NCBI GenBank assembly: GCA_029204225.1 | Contig: CM055094.1 | Location: 10,091,234-10,155,233, forward strand | DNA: 64,000 nucleotides | Direction of reading: 5' to 3' | Source: Diphasiastrum complanatum | Taxonomy: Eukaryota > Streptophyta > Lycopodiopsida > Lycopodiales > Lycopodiaceae | In this document: one piece after another, positions 1 to 10,091 of the stretch | How positions within the stretch are numbered: the first letter of the stretch is position 1 | Layout: each line of letters begins with the position of its first letter | Notes under the pieces: model-generated | The model's database searches: none | What the model was told of the DNA's origin: nothing | What the model saw: the letters and a program-made list of their open reading frames with translations, nothing else | Translations under genes and position numbers: made by a program

Positions 1-620
1 TGAAAGCTTCGTCACGAGCGCTGGAAGCCAACCTGGCGCCACGCCAGACTGGACAGCCATAAACAGGTAACATCCACCCAAGCAAGCCATCCAACTCAGC
101 CGACAGGTTAGAGCCCGTTCCCCAAGAGCTTAACCCATTCACGTTCATGCAAGGAACACTCAGAACCACAAGCCGCGACAGATATGGAAACAACCAGTTC
201 CTGGACCAAATGGTCCCGACAGCATACCGCTGGCGCCACGGACCGAATGGTCCCGACGGCATACCGCTAGCATCACGGACCGAATGGTCCCGACGGCATA
301 CCGCTGGCGTCCCGGGATACGACCCTCAGCTATGTGCCAAGTTAAAAAATTTTGAAAGCGGCCTTACAACTGGCGCTTTTACCGAACACTGAAACCCAGA
401 AGGTAATCAGAGTCAGTTTGAGGAAAATCCCACTTTATTGATAAATCTGAGAAGGTTACATTTCAAGCGTGTGACCGACCCTAGTCTCCGGGGCGCTAGC
501 ATGCCAAGGCGAGAGCCATGACAACATTCCAGCAAGGGAGGCTGAGACTTGGTTGGAGCTCGCCCTGAGTCGCAACCCGCACTCCCCTATAGTATTGGTG
601 TGATTCGGCACCCCCCCTCA
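1..620 (-). repeat. Probable LTR end of a minus-strand element, cut by the window edge
   Basis: The stretch has no convincing gene. It ends in ...CGGCA at 610, followed at 611-620 by a C-run that reads TGAGGGGGGG on the minus strand, the form of a polypurine tract next to a 3' LTR of a minus-strand element. Within it, 205-315 holds three tandem copies of a 37-bp unit (205-241, 242-278, 279-315) with the core ACCGAATGGTCCCGACGGC. No matching second LTR is in the window, so the LTR reading rests on the tract alone. Confidence 0.3.
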
Positions 621-819
621 TACCAAGCACTCTACCCAAGCTGGTAAAGCACGTTTTTCTCTCTCTAGGATTTTCTCTTTCTAGAAAGTCATTTTCTCTC
701 TCTAGATTTTATTGATCCCCAGGCTTCCTTTAATCATGCCTAGATCGTGTGAGGTGATTGCACATCGATCTGAGCTCTCTGGACTTCGCTAGAACCGATC
801 AAAGATTTTCAGCCATAGG

Positions 820-935
820 AACTTGGCGCCGGCTGGATTCTGGTCACAGTGGCGCCGGGAGCAGCGCCGGCGCCGTTGGCGCCGGGAGCAGCAGGGGCGC
901 TGCTGGCGCCGGAAGTAAAGCTTGTAAAGGTAGCT
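820..935. repeat. GGCGCC-rich low-complexity segment
   Basis: The palindromic hexamer GGCGCC occurs about six times in roughly 100 bp, separated by GC-rich spacers such as GGGAGCAG. It gives Ala/Pro/Gly-rich frames on both strands, which I take as composition and not coding. It lies just left of the (AG)n tail of the LINE. Confidence 0.6.
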
Positions 936-1051
936 TTACAACAGTCAGGTAGCGAGGGACAGGCAGCAGAGCGAAGGTTAAAGAGGGAGATGCAGCGAGG
1001 GATAGGAGGGTGCCACCATAGCTGCGATGGAGAGGGAGGGCGCCCTCCATA

Positions 1052-1054
<3 letters not shown>

Positions 1055-1131
<77 letters not shown>

Positions 1132-1141
1132 AGAAGAAGAA
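1055..1141. repeat. (AG)n microsatellite followed by (AAG)n
   Basis: About 75 bp of GA dinucleotides run into four to five AAG units. On the minus strand the order is AATAAAGC, then (TTC)n, then (TC)n. This places the array directly behind a polyadenylation-like signal at the 3' end of the minus-strand LINE, so it may be the LINE tail or have grown from it. Confidence 0.9.
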
Positions 1142-1334
1142 GCTTTATTAATGTCTTTTCCAAGCCAAAAGGCATATAAGACTAAGGAAATACATGTCAA
1201 GTATGTGGTAACCGTGGAGCGTGTAAACGCCTCCAAAAACTGTAATAAAGAAGAAAAAAAAGGAAACATCTAGTACAAGTTAAGATAACTACATAAATGA
1301 TAATCTCTGTGCATGGTAGTCAAATGTGTCCATG

Positions 1335-2370
1335 TCAAGATGCCAGGTCTGTACTGGAGCTGTAGAAGGATGTAATGAGAGCAGTAGCATGAGGAAGTGC
1401 AGGAGCCCGCTGACGTCGCCTGTGAACAGGAGCATGTATAGCGTGTCTCTGTGTAAGAGGTCTGGTAGGGCGTGTAACTCTCGTGACCGCCTGAGGCTGG
1501 GTGATGCGTCGTCTCTGCATCCTAGGTCTGGGAATGTCGTCGCAATCGCTGTCAGTCATGTCTGCTTCAGAGCGTGATCTCCGGCGAGAGAAGAAGGATG
1601 TAATCTGAGACTGTGAGTCTGGATAGGTGTGCTGAGCTGTCTGACATAGGTCCTTACGCAGGAGGGACATCTCACGTATCATAAGTGCCACACATCTAGG
1701 GTCCTCATATGAGATGAGGGATCGTAATGTAATTGGTGTCTGACGAAAAAGGCAATGATATCGTCCTCTAATCTCATAGTAAGCTGGACATGTGAAAAGG
1801 AAATGCTCCTCTGTCTCAACCATAGATGATGAGCATCCGGGAGGCTTGAGAAAACCATGATAGTCGATGCCCCTGATCATAAAGGTCTCGCGAGGAGGCA
1901 AGTGCCGTCTGTGTGTATCTCTGCTCATTTGTGGGTAACGTCATAATACGCTGAATATGTAGAATAAGCTGAAAGATGGCGGATAGCTGAATGGGAGGGA
2001 CCGCGAACTCTGTCAGGATAATCTGATGTGGGACAGATGGCTTAACCCGTATCATAGGAGATAGCATGAGAACCTGCAGTCGTGAAATGCTGGCCCAATC
2101 CGAAGATGTAAGACCTGCACACCATACCTCTGCTGCATATAGGGATGTGGGAGTAACGAAAGTATCAAAAAGCTAACATTTACTCGAGGCATCCCGAATA
2201 AACTGTCCGAAACAGAAGCGCTCTAACTGGACAAGGGAGGCGTGACCCTTACCAAGTCTGGCAGAGGCTGCCTGTCGCATGCCAAAGATAGGACCTATAA
2301 AAAGCACGCCAAGGTAAGTGTAAGAAGATACGACCTCCAAGGGTTGCCTATCAAAGATGAGTTCCTGGCG
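1335..2370 (-). pseudogene. LINE ORF2 C-terminal region with zf-RVT-like motif
   Basis: This continues the reverse transcriptase after a frame break near 2371. One frame reads YTYLGVLF and LYAAEVWCAGL, the thumb and connection segment typical of plant LINE ORF2. A later frame (1928-1335) has a Cys/His cluster, CSSSMVETEEHFLFTCP, matching the zinc-finger-like end of LINE polyproteins, and then an Arg/Ser-rich tail. At least one nonsense codon and two frame changes are present. It is the broken C-terminal part of the same ORF2, not a separate gene. Confidence 0.75.
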
Positions 2371-3078
2371 CTACATAGAAGCTCTCGATGTGTTGAAAAC
2401 CATAACTTTGGTTTTCAATATGTTAACCCCCAATCCCCATCTACTGCAGAAGGCATGAAGGCTGTCCAGCTGTCGCTGTAATCCCTCTCTGGAAGAAGAT
2501 AGGAGGACCACGTCATCTGCATATAAAAGTATAGCAATCAAGATGCTCCCAAGCCTGCAACCTGTGCCACCGCATCCCTCAATAACTCTCTCAAGCTCGT
2601 CAATATATAGTCCAAACAGGGTTGGGGATAGAGAACAACCCTGTTTCACGCCAATAGTGCTCCAGATGTGGTCTGAGATGCCGGTATCACTCCGAAAACA
2701 TCCAAGGACTCTCTCATATAGTGCCATCACTGCTAAGATCATGTCAGTAGAAAAACCAAGATCACGTAGACGTTGAATGAGAAGGGATCGTGGAACAGAG
2801 TCGAAGGCTTTTCTGAAGTCAACAAAACAACAGTAGACCCGTTCTCTTCTGTGTCTAGCCTCCTCAATAATGGCCCGAAGGGTGAAGATATGATCTGTGG
2901 TGGAGTAGTGTGCTCTGAAACCTGCCTGGCCCAATGCATGTAATCTCCTAGACTCTGCCTCAGAACTAACTGCTGACTGTAGGATGGTGCCATATAACTT
3001 AGCAATGATGTGTCCAATCATAATGGTGCGATAGTTTCCAGGGTCCATGGGGTCACCAGTTTTATGAATGGAGGGGGA
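2371..3078 (-). pseudogene. LINE reverse transcriptase domain
   Basis: The frame starts in SIHKTGDPMDPGNYRTI (the N-terminal RT motif) and continues through VDFRKAFDSVPR (first catalytic Asp), GVKQGCSLSPTLFGLYIDEL and LLYADDVVLLSS (catalytic YADD), ending in a thumb segment with KTKVMVF. The palm catalytic aspartates are intact over about 235 residues. The GVKQGC form differs from the GLRQGDPLSP usual in angiosperm L1 elements. The frame then breaks before the C-terminal region. In a live element this protein would nick-prime and copy the LINE RNA. Confidence 0.85.
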
Positions 3079-3079
3079 G

Positions 3080-4120
3080 ACTTACTTTCGTCATCGGCTG
3101 TCCAAGGTGGACTGGTAGCTTTGTTCCTGGTGATGATAGAAGCCCATGTGTTCGTCGATTCTTTGTGTTGGTTCAGTCGTTGTTCCAGATCTTGAATCTT
3201 CATCTTTGTCTCTTCTTCCGGCTGGGAAGCATATTTATTTTCCATTTCTGTCCGGAGCTGTTGGTTCTCTGTGCGTAGGTGGATGATTTTTAGTTTCAAA
3301 GTTTGCACATCTGTCTGCAATTCTTTCAGTTGGTAGGCTAGAAGGATTTGGAGGAGGTGTAGTCGGCATGAGACAGGAAGGGGGTGTCTGGAGCAGCGTT
3401 GGTAGAGATGGGAGTCGAAGGGACAGGGGATGAGGGAGGGTTCGAGTGGGATTGATGTTGTGTAGCAGTGGGGGCAGGTGTCTGTTGCACAGCAGGAGGG
3501 ACCTGTTGCTCAGTAGCAGGACGGCATGTGGAGGGGGAGTGGAGAGAAGGGGCAGCAGGTGGGTAGGACAGGGCAGCAGGTGGGGCGGAGGAGGAGGGCG
3601 GAGCAACAGATGGGTAGGGCAGGGCATTAGGTAGATCAGAGGAGGGCGAGTGGGCAATATGTGGAGCGAAAGAAGGGGAGGGCAAGGTAGTGGGTAGAGC
3701 TGAGGAGGGCAGCTGGTGAGCACTGGACAGAGGATGGTGTTGGTGGGCATCAGACGGAGCGGAGGGAGGTGGAGCGGAGGATGGGTGGGCAGCAGATGGA
3801 GCGGAGGGAGGTGGAGCGGAGGGAGGTGGAGCGGAGGAGGGGAGCGAAGCAACAGGTGGAGCGGAGGAGGTGGCAGAAGCAACAGGTGGAGCGGAGGGGG
3901 GGGGGAGCAGTAGGTGGAGCGGAGGGGGGTGGAGCGACAGTAGGTGTGGGGTGGGGGAAGAGGATGATGGGGGGGGTCGGGGAGGAGCGGGGGAGCAAGG
4001 GCTCCCCCTGGTTCTACGAGCCATGGAGGTGGGAGAGGAGGGCGAGAGAAGAGAGGGGGGGGGGGAGGGGGGGAGGGAGGGGGGTAGTTTAGGGTAGAGC
4101 GAGCTAGGACAGGGCAGCAT
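3080..4120 (-). pseudogene. LINE ORF1-like: Pro/Ser/Ala-rich segment plus coiled coil
   Basis: The minus-strand frame from 4120 is made of short repeats such as SAPPPSAPPPS over about 250 residues. Near 3320 another frame gives a heptad-like segment (KLKIIHLRTENQQLRTEME) followed by KIQDLEQRLNQH. A low-complexity N-terminus plus coiled coil upstream of RT suggests an ORF1-like RNA-binding or chaperone protein, but no RRM or zinc knuckle is visible. Other frames across the repeats are also open because of the composition. The exact ORF is uncertain. Confidence 0.5.
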
Positions 4121-4189
4121 CAGCAGCCATCACCATCGTGAGGCAGCAGCAGCAGCCATCGCGAGGACAACAGCATAGAGAGAGAGAGA

Positions 4190-6280
4190 GAGAGAGATGG
4201 CTGGCCGCTCGTCCCATTTGGGATGAGGGTTGTTGCCCGACAAAAAGTGGCGTTGCCCTTTTTGTCGAAAGTAGTTCACAGGGAACGCCGCTCGGGTTCG
4301 AGCACATCTAGGGGGGTTGCGAGTCTGACCCACGGGGGGACGCTACGGGATCGGCGTTTGTATTGTCATCCCTGCGGAGAGGGCTCGCATTCTCGAGGCA
4401 TATTCTGAGCCAGTTGTTGAGCCCGGTGAGCCGTCCACAGATGCCGGGGACTCTGTTTCCATTGGTGCACCCACTGCCACCGACCCTGCCACTAGTACAC
4501 TCAGCGCCACCGCCCCCACCGTCACATCCGTACCCGCCACCGCCTCTGCCTCCGCCACAGCCACCCGTACCCCCTCCGCCAGTACTCCCCATGGATCCAC
4601 AGCCTCCACTGCTGCACCTACGCCTCTGCCATCACCGTCCGATCTGCACGGCCCATCCACATCCTCCGCTTCCGCACCTGCACCTATGCCACCACCTCCA
4701 GATCCGCATCGTCCATCCACATCCCGAGGCACCAAACAGATGTCCATGCCGGGATCTTTCAGAGAGGGGCAGCACAGAGAGGCCACCAGGACCATAGCAC
4801 AGATGTTCTATGACCTGAACCTCCCCTTTATCATGGCATCATCCCGCATCTTTCGAGAGGCTATCTCGAAAGTTGCAATCTGCGGGTCCGGCTACACACC
4901 ACCCACAGCCGACGCACTACGCGGCCCTTTGCTCTAGGACCGGGTTGCATCAGTCAGAGAGAGACTGGCCACATTGCAGGAGGCTTGGGATAGATACGGC
5001 TGTTCCATCATGGCTGATGGGTGGACTGATCGTCGTAGACGTCCACTCATCAACGTGATTGTTTCTAGTTGTTACGGTTCTATGTTCATGCGCAGCATCG
5101 ACGCCTCCGAGGCAGGGAGAGTGCACTCGGCCGAGTACATTTACGGCATCATCTGCGCAACGATTGAGGAGGTCGGGCCACAGCGCGTTGTCCAAGTACA
5201 ATTTTTTTCATTAGTTGCTTGGTCATTTACTACTTAATGTTGATACAAAAGTTTTGCGTGGTTTTCGATTGATTGCAATGTGTTTCCAAGCTGTGAACTG
5301 ATCGTGTGACGTACTGCGAAAGGTTGTGACGGACAATGCGTCCAACTTCCGCGGTATGGGGGAGCTTCTTATGGCAGAGTACCCCTCCATTGTGTGGACT
5401 CTATGTGTTGCACACTCACTGGGCCTCCTCCTGCATTCCATCGGGCGCTTGCCTTGGGTCAGTGAGATTCTCACGAGGGCACTTGCGGCTGTGGACTTTG
5501 TCACACGCAAGCGCCGCATGACTGCCCTTTTCCGCACATTCAGCAGATAATATGATATTTATTTTTTGGCTCGTTCAAGATGCTTCTTTTTTTTTGCTCG
5601 TTTCATGTGTGCCTCTCATTCCGTTTGTCAATGCAGGCTCAACTCGAAGAAGCCCGCTCGCACCCGCTTCACCTACCAGTTCATCATGCTTGAGCGGCTA
5701 CACAAGCTCAAGGGTGAATTGCAGCACATGGCCACTTCGGCAGAGTTCACCGCCATGGACCTATCCACGACCCCAAAGGGCTTGGCCTTCCACGACATCT
5801 TATTCATGGAGCCTTTCTGGGTGGATATGCAGCAGCTGATGGACGTCATGCGCCCCATCTACTCTGTTCTGAGGCTCGTTGATCGCGAGGGGTGCACGAT
5901 GGGCCTCATTTACGAGTTCATGGACCGCATAGGCGGGTCTCTCCAACGTTCTGAGCTGGCCTGCCAGGTATAACTTTTTTCTGTCTCACCATCCTTTCTT
6001 TCATTTCGCACTCTGTTTCGTCTTGCTGCCGCAACACAATGGTATGTAACTGTTGCCTCCACGTGGTTTGGTCCACAGGTTGGAGCCTATCAGGCGCTTG
6101 TGGCAGCGATGATGGGATAAGTTTCACCGGCCCATTCACAGTGTGGCCCACATACTGCATCCGCTGTTTCAGAGCGACGATGCAGAGCTGCGTGCCGACT
6201 AGTTCTCATACATCCGCCTCCTCATCAGCGACACTGGTATCCGCAGCAGGCTCGAGGACTAGTGGACAACCTCGATAGGA
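4190..6280 (+). pseudogene. hAT-type transposase relic (BED zinc finger, DUF659)
   Basis: A degraded hAT-family transposase. A BED finger half is seen at about 4235-4310 (KWRCPFCRK, stop codon, FTGNAARVRAHL). A Pro/Ala/Thr/Ser-rich linker follows, then the DUF659 core: CSIMADGWTDRRRRPL and SIDASEAGRVHSAEYIYGI. Introns are recognisable by homology: 5196-5322 (joins VVQ to VVTDNASNF), 5547-5636 (donor GT changed to AT, phase otherwise kept, joins FRTFS to LNSKKPARTRF) and 5968-6078. The last exon reads RPIHSVAHILHPLFQ after a frame change. Several nonsense codons (4920s, 6110s, 6200s) show it is dead. The C-terminal hATC dimerisation domain is absent here. Confidence 0.8.
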
Positions 6281-7088
6281 ACCTGTGAGAACAAACAGGA
6301 CGAGGAAACGACCGACAGTCGGCCCGCAACGTTCGTCCGAAGTTTGACGTTAAACAGGGCTTCAAGGACACTTTGTCCGGTCGGGACCTGAAAACTGGGA
6401 GATGTTTCGGAGCCCCCGTGTTGGTATGCAAAATTTCGACAGCGTGTTGTAGCGTCTTGAAGTAGTGCCATAAGTAATTAGTAAGTTGTTGAAGTTCATC
6501 TGGGGAGAAACCGATCTCATCAACCGAGACACAGTTGTGTGTAGGTCTTGTGGTTTTCTGTAGTGAATGACACAATTTTGCATAAGTAAATAGTAAGCTC
6601 TTGAAGTTCATCCGGGGGGGAAACCGATCTCATCATATAAGACATAGTAGTGTGTAGGTCTTGTGGTTTCCTGTCTTGAGAGCTTGTCACTCTTCTGGTG
6701 AGCATTGATTGCCCCCAGAGACTTCTGGTCCCGGTCACTCTTCTGGTGAGCGTTCACCTCTCCCAAATCCTCTGGTGAGCATTCAATTCTTTGAGACAGT
6801 CACTGATGCACCCTAAACCCTAAATCAATAATATGTTTGCCATACAAACCATCATCTTCACTCCAAACCACTTTCAGATCTTTCTTTGCCACTTTTGTGG
6901 AACTTAGTTCCCAATGAAGGTTCGTAATAATTTATGAACTGCTCATTAGTCATCGTTGTTTGGTAATATCTCAGTTATGGGAGGCATGGGCAGTGGTTGG
7001 GTCTGTTGCAAATTTTTTGGGTACCGTTTTCTTATTTTTTAACAGGAGGGGGCAGGTGGGTGCCAGACACCCTCTGATAATTAATTTC
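6281..7088. other. No gene; contains a 93-bp direct repeat
   Basis: No gene recognised. Two diverged copies of one unit lie at 6469-6561 and 6581-6674 (shared core GAAACCGATCTCATCA). The motif TCTTCTGGTGAGC recurs at about 6690, 6735 and 6768. Near 6810 there are two telomere-like units (CCCTAAACCCTAAA), too few to mean anything by themselves. Confidence 0.6.
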
Positions 7089-7109
7089 GGGGGGGGGGGG
7101 GGGGGGGGG
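7089..7109 (+). repeat. 21-bp G run abutting an LTR
   Basis: Twenty-one consecutive G bases sit immediately before the TG of the LTR at 7110. By position it could be an expanded polypurine tract, or a chance homopolymer. Homopolymers of this length are also prone to assembly error. Confidence 0.6.
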
Positions 7110-7775
7110 TGTCACATGTACTTAGAATCCCTTGCCCAATGTAAATGTTAAATTGTAATTATTAAATTGTGAATGGCTGAGTCACCGACCTGTGGAGACA
7201 ATTGTAAATTGCAATGTAAATATCTGTTATACTGACTAAATTCGAGATGGCCAAGGGGGTATTGGGTCTCATGAGAGTCTGCTGGACTGACCTCCTAAAA
7301 AGTAGGAAGGGTTGACCGATCAACGTGACACGTGTCATATGCTCACTGGGACACTTGGTCCAGTGCATGAGTGACACTTGTTGGACGGTCACTGGACGGG
7401 TCAACAAGACATGTGTCATATGCTCATTGGGACACTTGGTCCAATGCATGAGTGACACGTGTCAGACTATCCACCTACTAGCTTGCCTATGTGTCAGGGT
7501 ACTACCAAGTGGCAAGTGTCGGCTGTGCATGGAGTTTGCCATGTGTCGATGTTAGGATGTGTCAGGGTTAAGGGGTGCTTGAGGGGATATAATGTGAGCC
7601 TGGTCAGGCATTCCTCATTAGGGTATTCCTATGCAGCTATGGTTGGGAGGAGACTTGCAGCAGAGCTCTCATGTTTGCTTGTTGATCTATGTACATTTGC
7701 TTGAGATTAATAAAGTGACGGATTTGCTGGGTAATTCTGTGTATTTACTTAGGGTTTGTGAGCTTGTGTGCAACA
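7110..7775 (+). repeat. LTR, plus orientation
   Basis: The segment begins TGTCACATG and ends GTGTGCAACA. It is followed after two bases by TGGTATCAAAGG (7778-7789), a diverged tRNA-Met primer-binding site. It carries a TATA-like GGATATAATG near 7589 and an AATAAAG near 7708, in the order expected of U3-R-U5. It also contains two copies of a ~50-bp unit (7328-7378, 7408-7463) with TGTCATATGCTCA. No gag or pol in this orientation follows; a minus-strand gypsy element starts within 60 bp. Confidence 0.65.
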
Positions 7776-7777
7776 TT

Positions 7778-7789
7778 TGGTATCAAAGG
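7778..7789 (+). other. Primer-binding site, tRNA-Met type (diverged)
   Basis: TGGTATCAAAGG lies two bases after the LTR end, matching the canonical TGGTATCAGAGC at 10 of 12 positions. The two-base gap also occurs at the LTR at 14714. Confidence 0.6.
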
Positions 7790-7824
7790 AGTTACTTTCA
7801 AGACTTGTGTGGGATTTGGCATCT

Positions 7825-8790
7825 TCAGTTAGGGTAGGGCTTTTCGCCTTCTGATTCGGTGATCATCCATAGTTTTTTGCCAATTGTCGGTTTGAAACCC
7901 TCAATACGCAGAAGTAACACAGTCCCTTCCAAGAACTGCAATCTTTGAGTCAACAAAAAGGAAAAATGAGGAGATCTTTGATCATGTTGGTTGACCAAAA
8001 CTTGGGGTGTCAAATCGTCTTCCATCCAGGTGTTCCAAAATAACTGCTCCATATGACAGTATTTCTTTCACTTTGTATGGTCCTTCACCTATAAATTTCA
8101 GTTTCCCTTTGATCAATTTGGTTTATACATCAATGCTAGATCTCCTTCCTTTAGATCTTTTTTGTGTAAACGGCAATCGTGCGATGCCTTGCGACGAGCT
8201 TTCTATGTTGCTAGTGCATGGATTGCCATCTATTTGGTTTCACAAAGTTTATGCAAAGCCTCATGACGCATTTGTAATGACTTCGCATCATCCAACCGTT
8301 TCGTTGCTGCTATGCATAAAAATGGTACCAAAAATTCGATCGGCGTAACTGCATCTTGACCATAGACAAGTTGAAATGGTGTATGATTTGTGCTAACTTT
8401 ATAACCTGTTCTGAATGCCCATAGCGCTGCATGAAGTTTATGTTCCCAATCAGAACGACTTGCTTCAACTGTTTTTGTCATAATATTGCAGAGAATCTTA
8501 TTGGAAGATTTTGCTTGTCCATTACCCCTCGGATAATATGGAGTACTAAACCGATGAGAAACGAAAAAGTCTTCCTACAGACACTTGATCGTTTCATTGA
8601 CAAAGTGTGTTCCACGATCACTTACGATCTCGATAGGACATCCAAATCTGACATTGATGTGCTCATATAAAAACTTAGTCGTAGACTTTGCATTAGCAAT
8701 TCGAATCGCTTTTGCTTCGACCCACTTGGTCATATAATCTGTTGGTACGATGATATCCCCATTTTTCAAACGGTGCTTGTGATAGAACTA
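7825..8790 (-). pseudogene. Gypsy integrase fragment
   Basis: Three frames in order give integrase signatures: DYMTKWVEAKAIRIANA, RFGCPIEIVSDRGTHFVN (second catalytic Asp), YYPRGNGQAKSSNK and WEHKLHAALWAFRTGYK. In the family the third catalytic residue is the Glu of GQAEST; here it is Lys (codon AAA), so strand transfer would be abolished. Frame changes separate the segments, and the last (to 7825) is only weakly recognisable. The upstream zinc-binding HHCC region is largely deleted. Confidence 0.8.
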
Positions 8791-8818
8791 GATGCAAAGG
8801 TTCATAGTTCTGCCTAAA

Positions 8819-9448
8819 TCATCCAAGTAAATTTGAAAGAATTTTTGCAAATAGTCTTTGAAGGCAAACTGCATCACAAAATCCAAACGGCATAACTTTA
8901 TAAGCATATGTTCCCCATTCCGTTGCAAAAGCTGTTTTATGTCGATCTACCGGTGCAATTTTAACTTGGTTATAACCACTGAATCCATCCAAAAAACTGT
9001 AGGCTTCCGCTCCAGCAAGGCGATCCAATATGCTTTCTGTAAAGGGTAACGGAAAGTGGTCCTTTCGCGTCACTTTGTTCAAAGCTTTGAGATTCACACA
9101 AATTCTCAGAATCTTCCCATTTTTCTTAGGAACGACAACAATTGGCGAAACCCATTCAGTATGCTCAATTTCATAAATAAAATCTGCTTCAAGTCATTTT
9201 TGTAACTCCTTGTTAAGATTAGTAACATTCGGATTACAACGATAGAATCTTGTCACTTTTGGAACTGCATCATGTATCAAGGGTATTGTATGCTCAATCG
9301 CTGATGTCGGAATCCCTTTTAGATCCTTGTATGTCCAAGCAAAACAATCTTGATATTTAATCAACAACTTCCTCAATGCTTGAAACTGGTTCTGAGGTAA
9401 GTTGTGTTCCAACTTGAACAATTTTTTTTGGTTCTCCTGGTTCTGCAA
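8819..9448 (-). pseudogene. Gypsy reverse transcriptase, N-terminal part only
   Basis: The first frame (9448-9194) has DCFAWTYKDLKGIP, the segment ahead of RT, and FYRCNPNV. The second (9097-8819) has LNKVTRKDHFPLPF, FLDGFSGYNQVKIA (first catalytic Asp region), KTAFATEWGTYAYKVMPFG and ends QRLFAKILSNLLG. The expected YVDD catalytic box and all of RNase H are missing because the next codons already belong to the integrase end of pol. The two frames are split by a stop and a frame change near 9190. Confidence 0.85.
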
Positions 9449-9451
9449 GAT

Positions 9452-9808
9452 TCATAGGCCGAGTTCTAGTTGGTCCATCGTAAACCTCTTGCTTTTCTGG
9501 CACTTGCTCCTCAAGTTCACGATGAGCTTTTGGTAACATAATAACAACGTCATCCAAGGTGTAGTGTTTGAAATGATCTGGCATATCATGCTAGACTGCA
9601 TCTGACTGTTCTTTTTGAAAGAGATTGACCTTGGATCTTCGTTTAGCTTTCTTGGCAGGAATCGTTCGAGATTTTCCAGAAGATGAGGTCTTGTTAGAAG
9701 GTGACGACTTCCTAGAAGGTGATGTCTTGCAAGAATTCGGACTTGAAGAGTCATCCTTGATCTTCCCTTTACCTTTATCCGATAAAGGTGGTACATTTTT
9801 ATGATCAT
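9452..9808 (-). pseudogene. Degraded gag-pol linker / protease zone of the gypsy element
   Basis: The frames between gag and RT are Lys/Ser/Pro-rich with MPDHFKHYTLDDVVIMLP, which I read as the spacer ahead of RT. No intact DTG/DSG or DGGSGVN protease motif is visible here, though a related element at 55977-56225 retains one. Low information. Confidence 0.4.
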
Positions 9809-10091
9809 CTGTCGAAACTACTTTTCGTAATAAACTTTCCCATTTCAGAACCGTGTTATAATGTTACTTAGTTTGTTTCTTCGTCATTGGTCCTATATTA
9901 TTTCCTTCCTTCAATATAACTGCTTTTGGCAATTTTATTGTCGGTTCATCAGGAATTTTGCGAACTCCAAAGTCCAAACCTTGTAGGATCCGGACACTCA
10001 TTTATGGTGTGATTCCCCGCACAGATCGCATACCAAACATTTTCTCGACTAGGAAAAGTTTTAAAAAACCTGCTTTGTCACTCTTAGCCTG

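Larger units (their letters stand above)
1055..4170 (-). mobile_element. LINE (non-LTR retrotransposon), internally deleted, minus strand
   Basis: Read on the minus strand, the element has a Pro/Ser-rich and coiled-coil ORF1-like segment (about 4120-3080), a reverse transcriptase (about 3078-2371), a C-terminal region with a zf-RVT-like motif (to about 1335) and a 3' UTR ending in AATAAAGC plus a TTC/TC tail. The endonuclease domain expected between ORF1 and RT is missing: the coiled coil runs straight into the RT N-terminal motif near 3075. LINEs move by target-primed reverse transcription; this copy lacks EN and has frame breaks, so it is inactive. No target-site duplication was found. Confidence 0.85.

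Noticed and set aside
844-1269. Open frames encoding long Ser-Leu runs over the (AG)n array
   Set aside because: They are translations of a dinucleotide microsatellite; the same happens at 52779-52985 and 30128-30415.
4046-4092. G-quadruplex regulatory element
   Set aside because: The G runs could fold, but they are part of the low-complexity repeat of the LINE and nothing indicates regulation.
3446-4097. Several plus-strand Gly/Arg/Trp-rich open frames
   Set aside because: They are the reverse side of the Pro/Ser-rich LINE ORF1-like segment; all frames stay open because of the GGAGCGGA-type repeat.
6810-6830. Interstitial telomere
   Set aside because: Only two CCCTAAA units; a similar pair near 50660 is equally weak.
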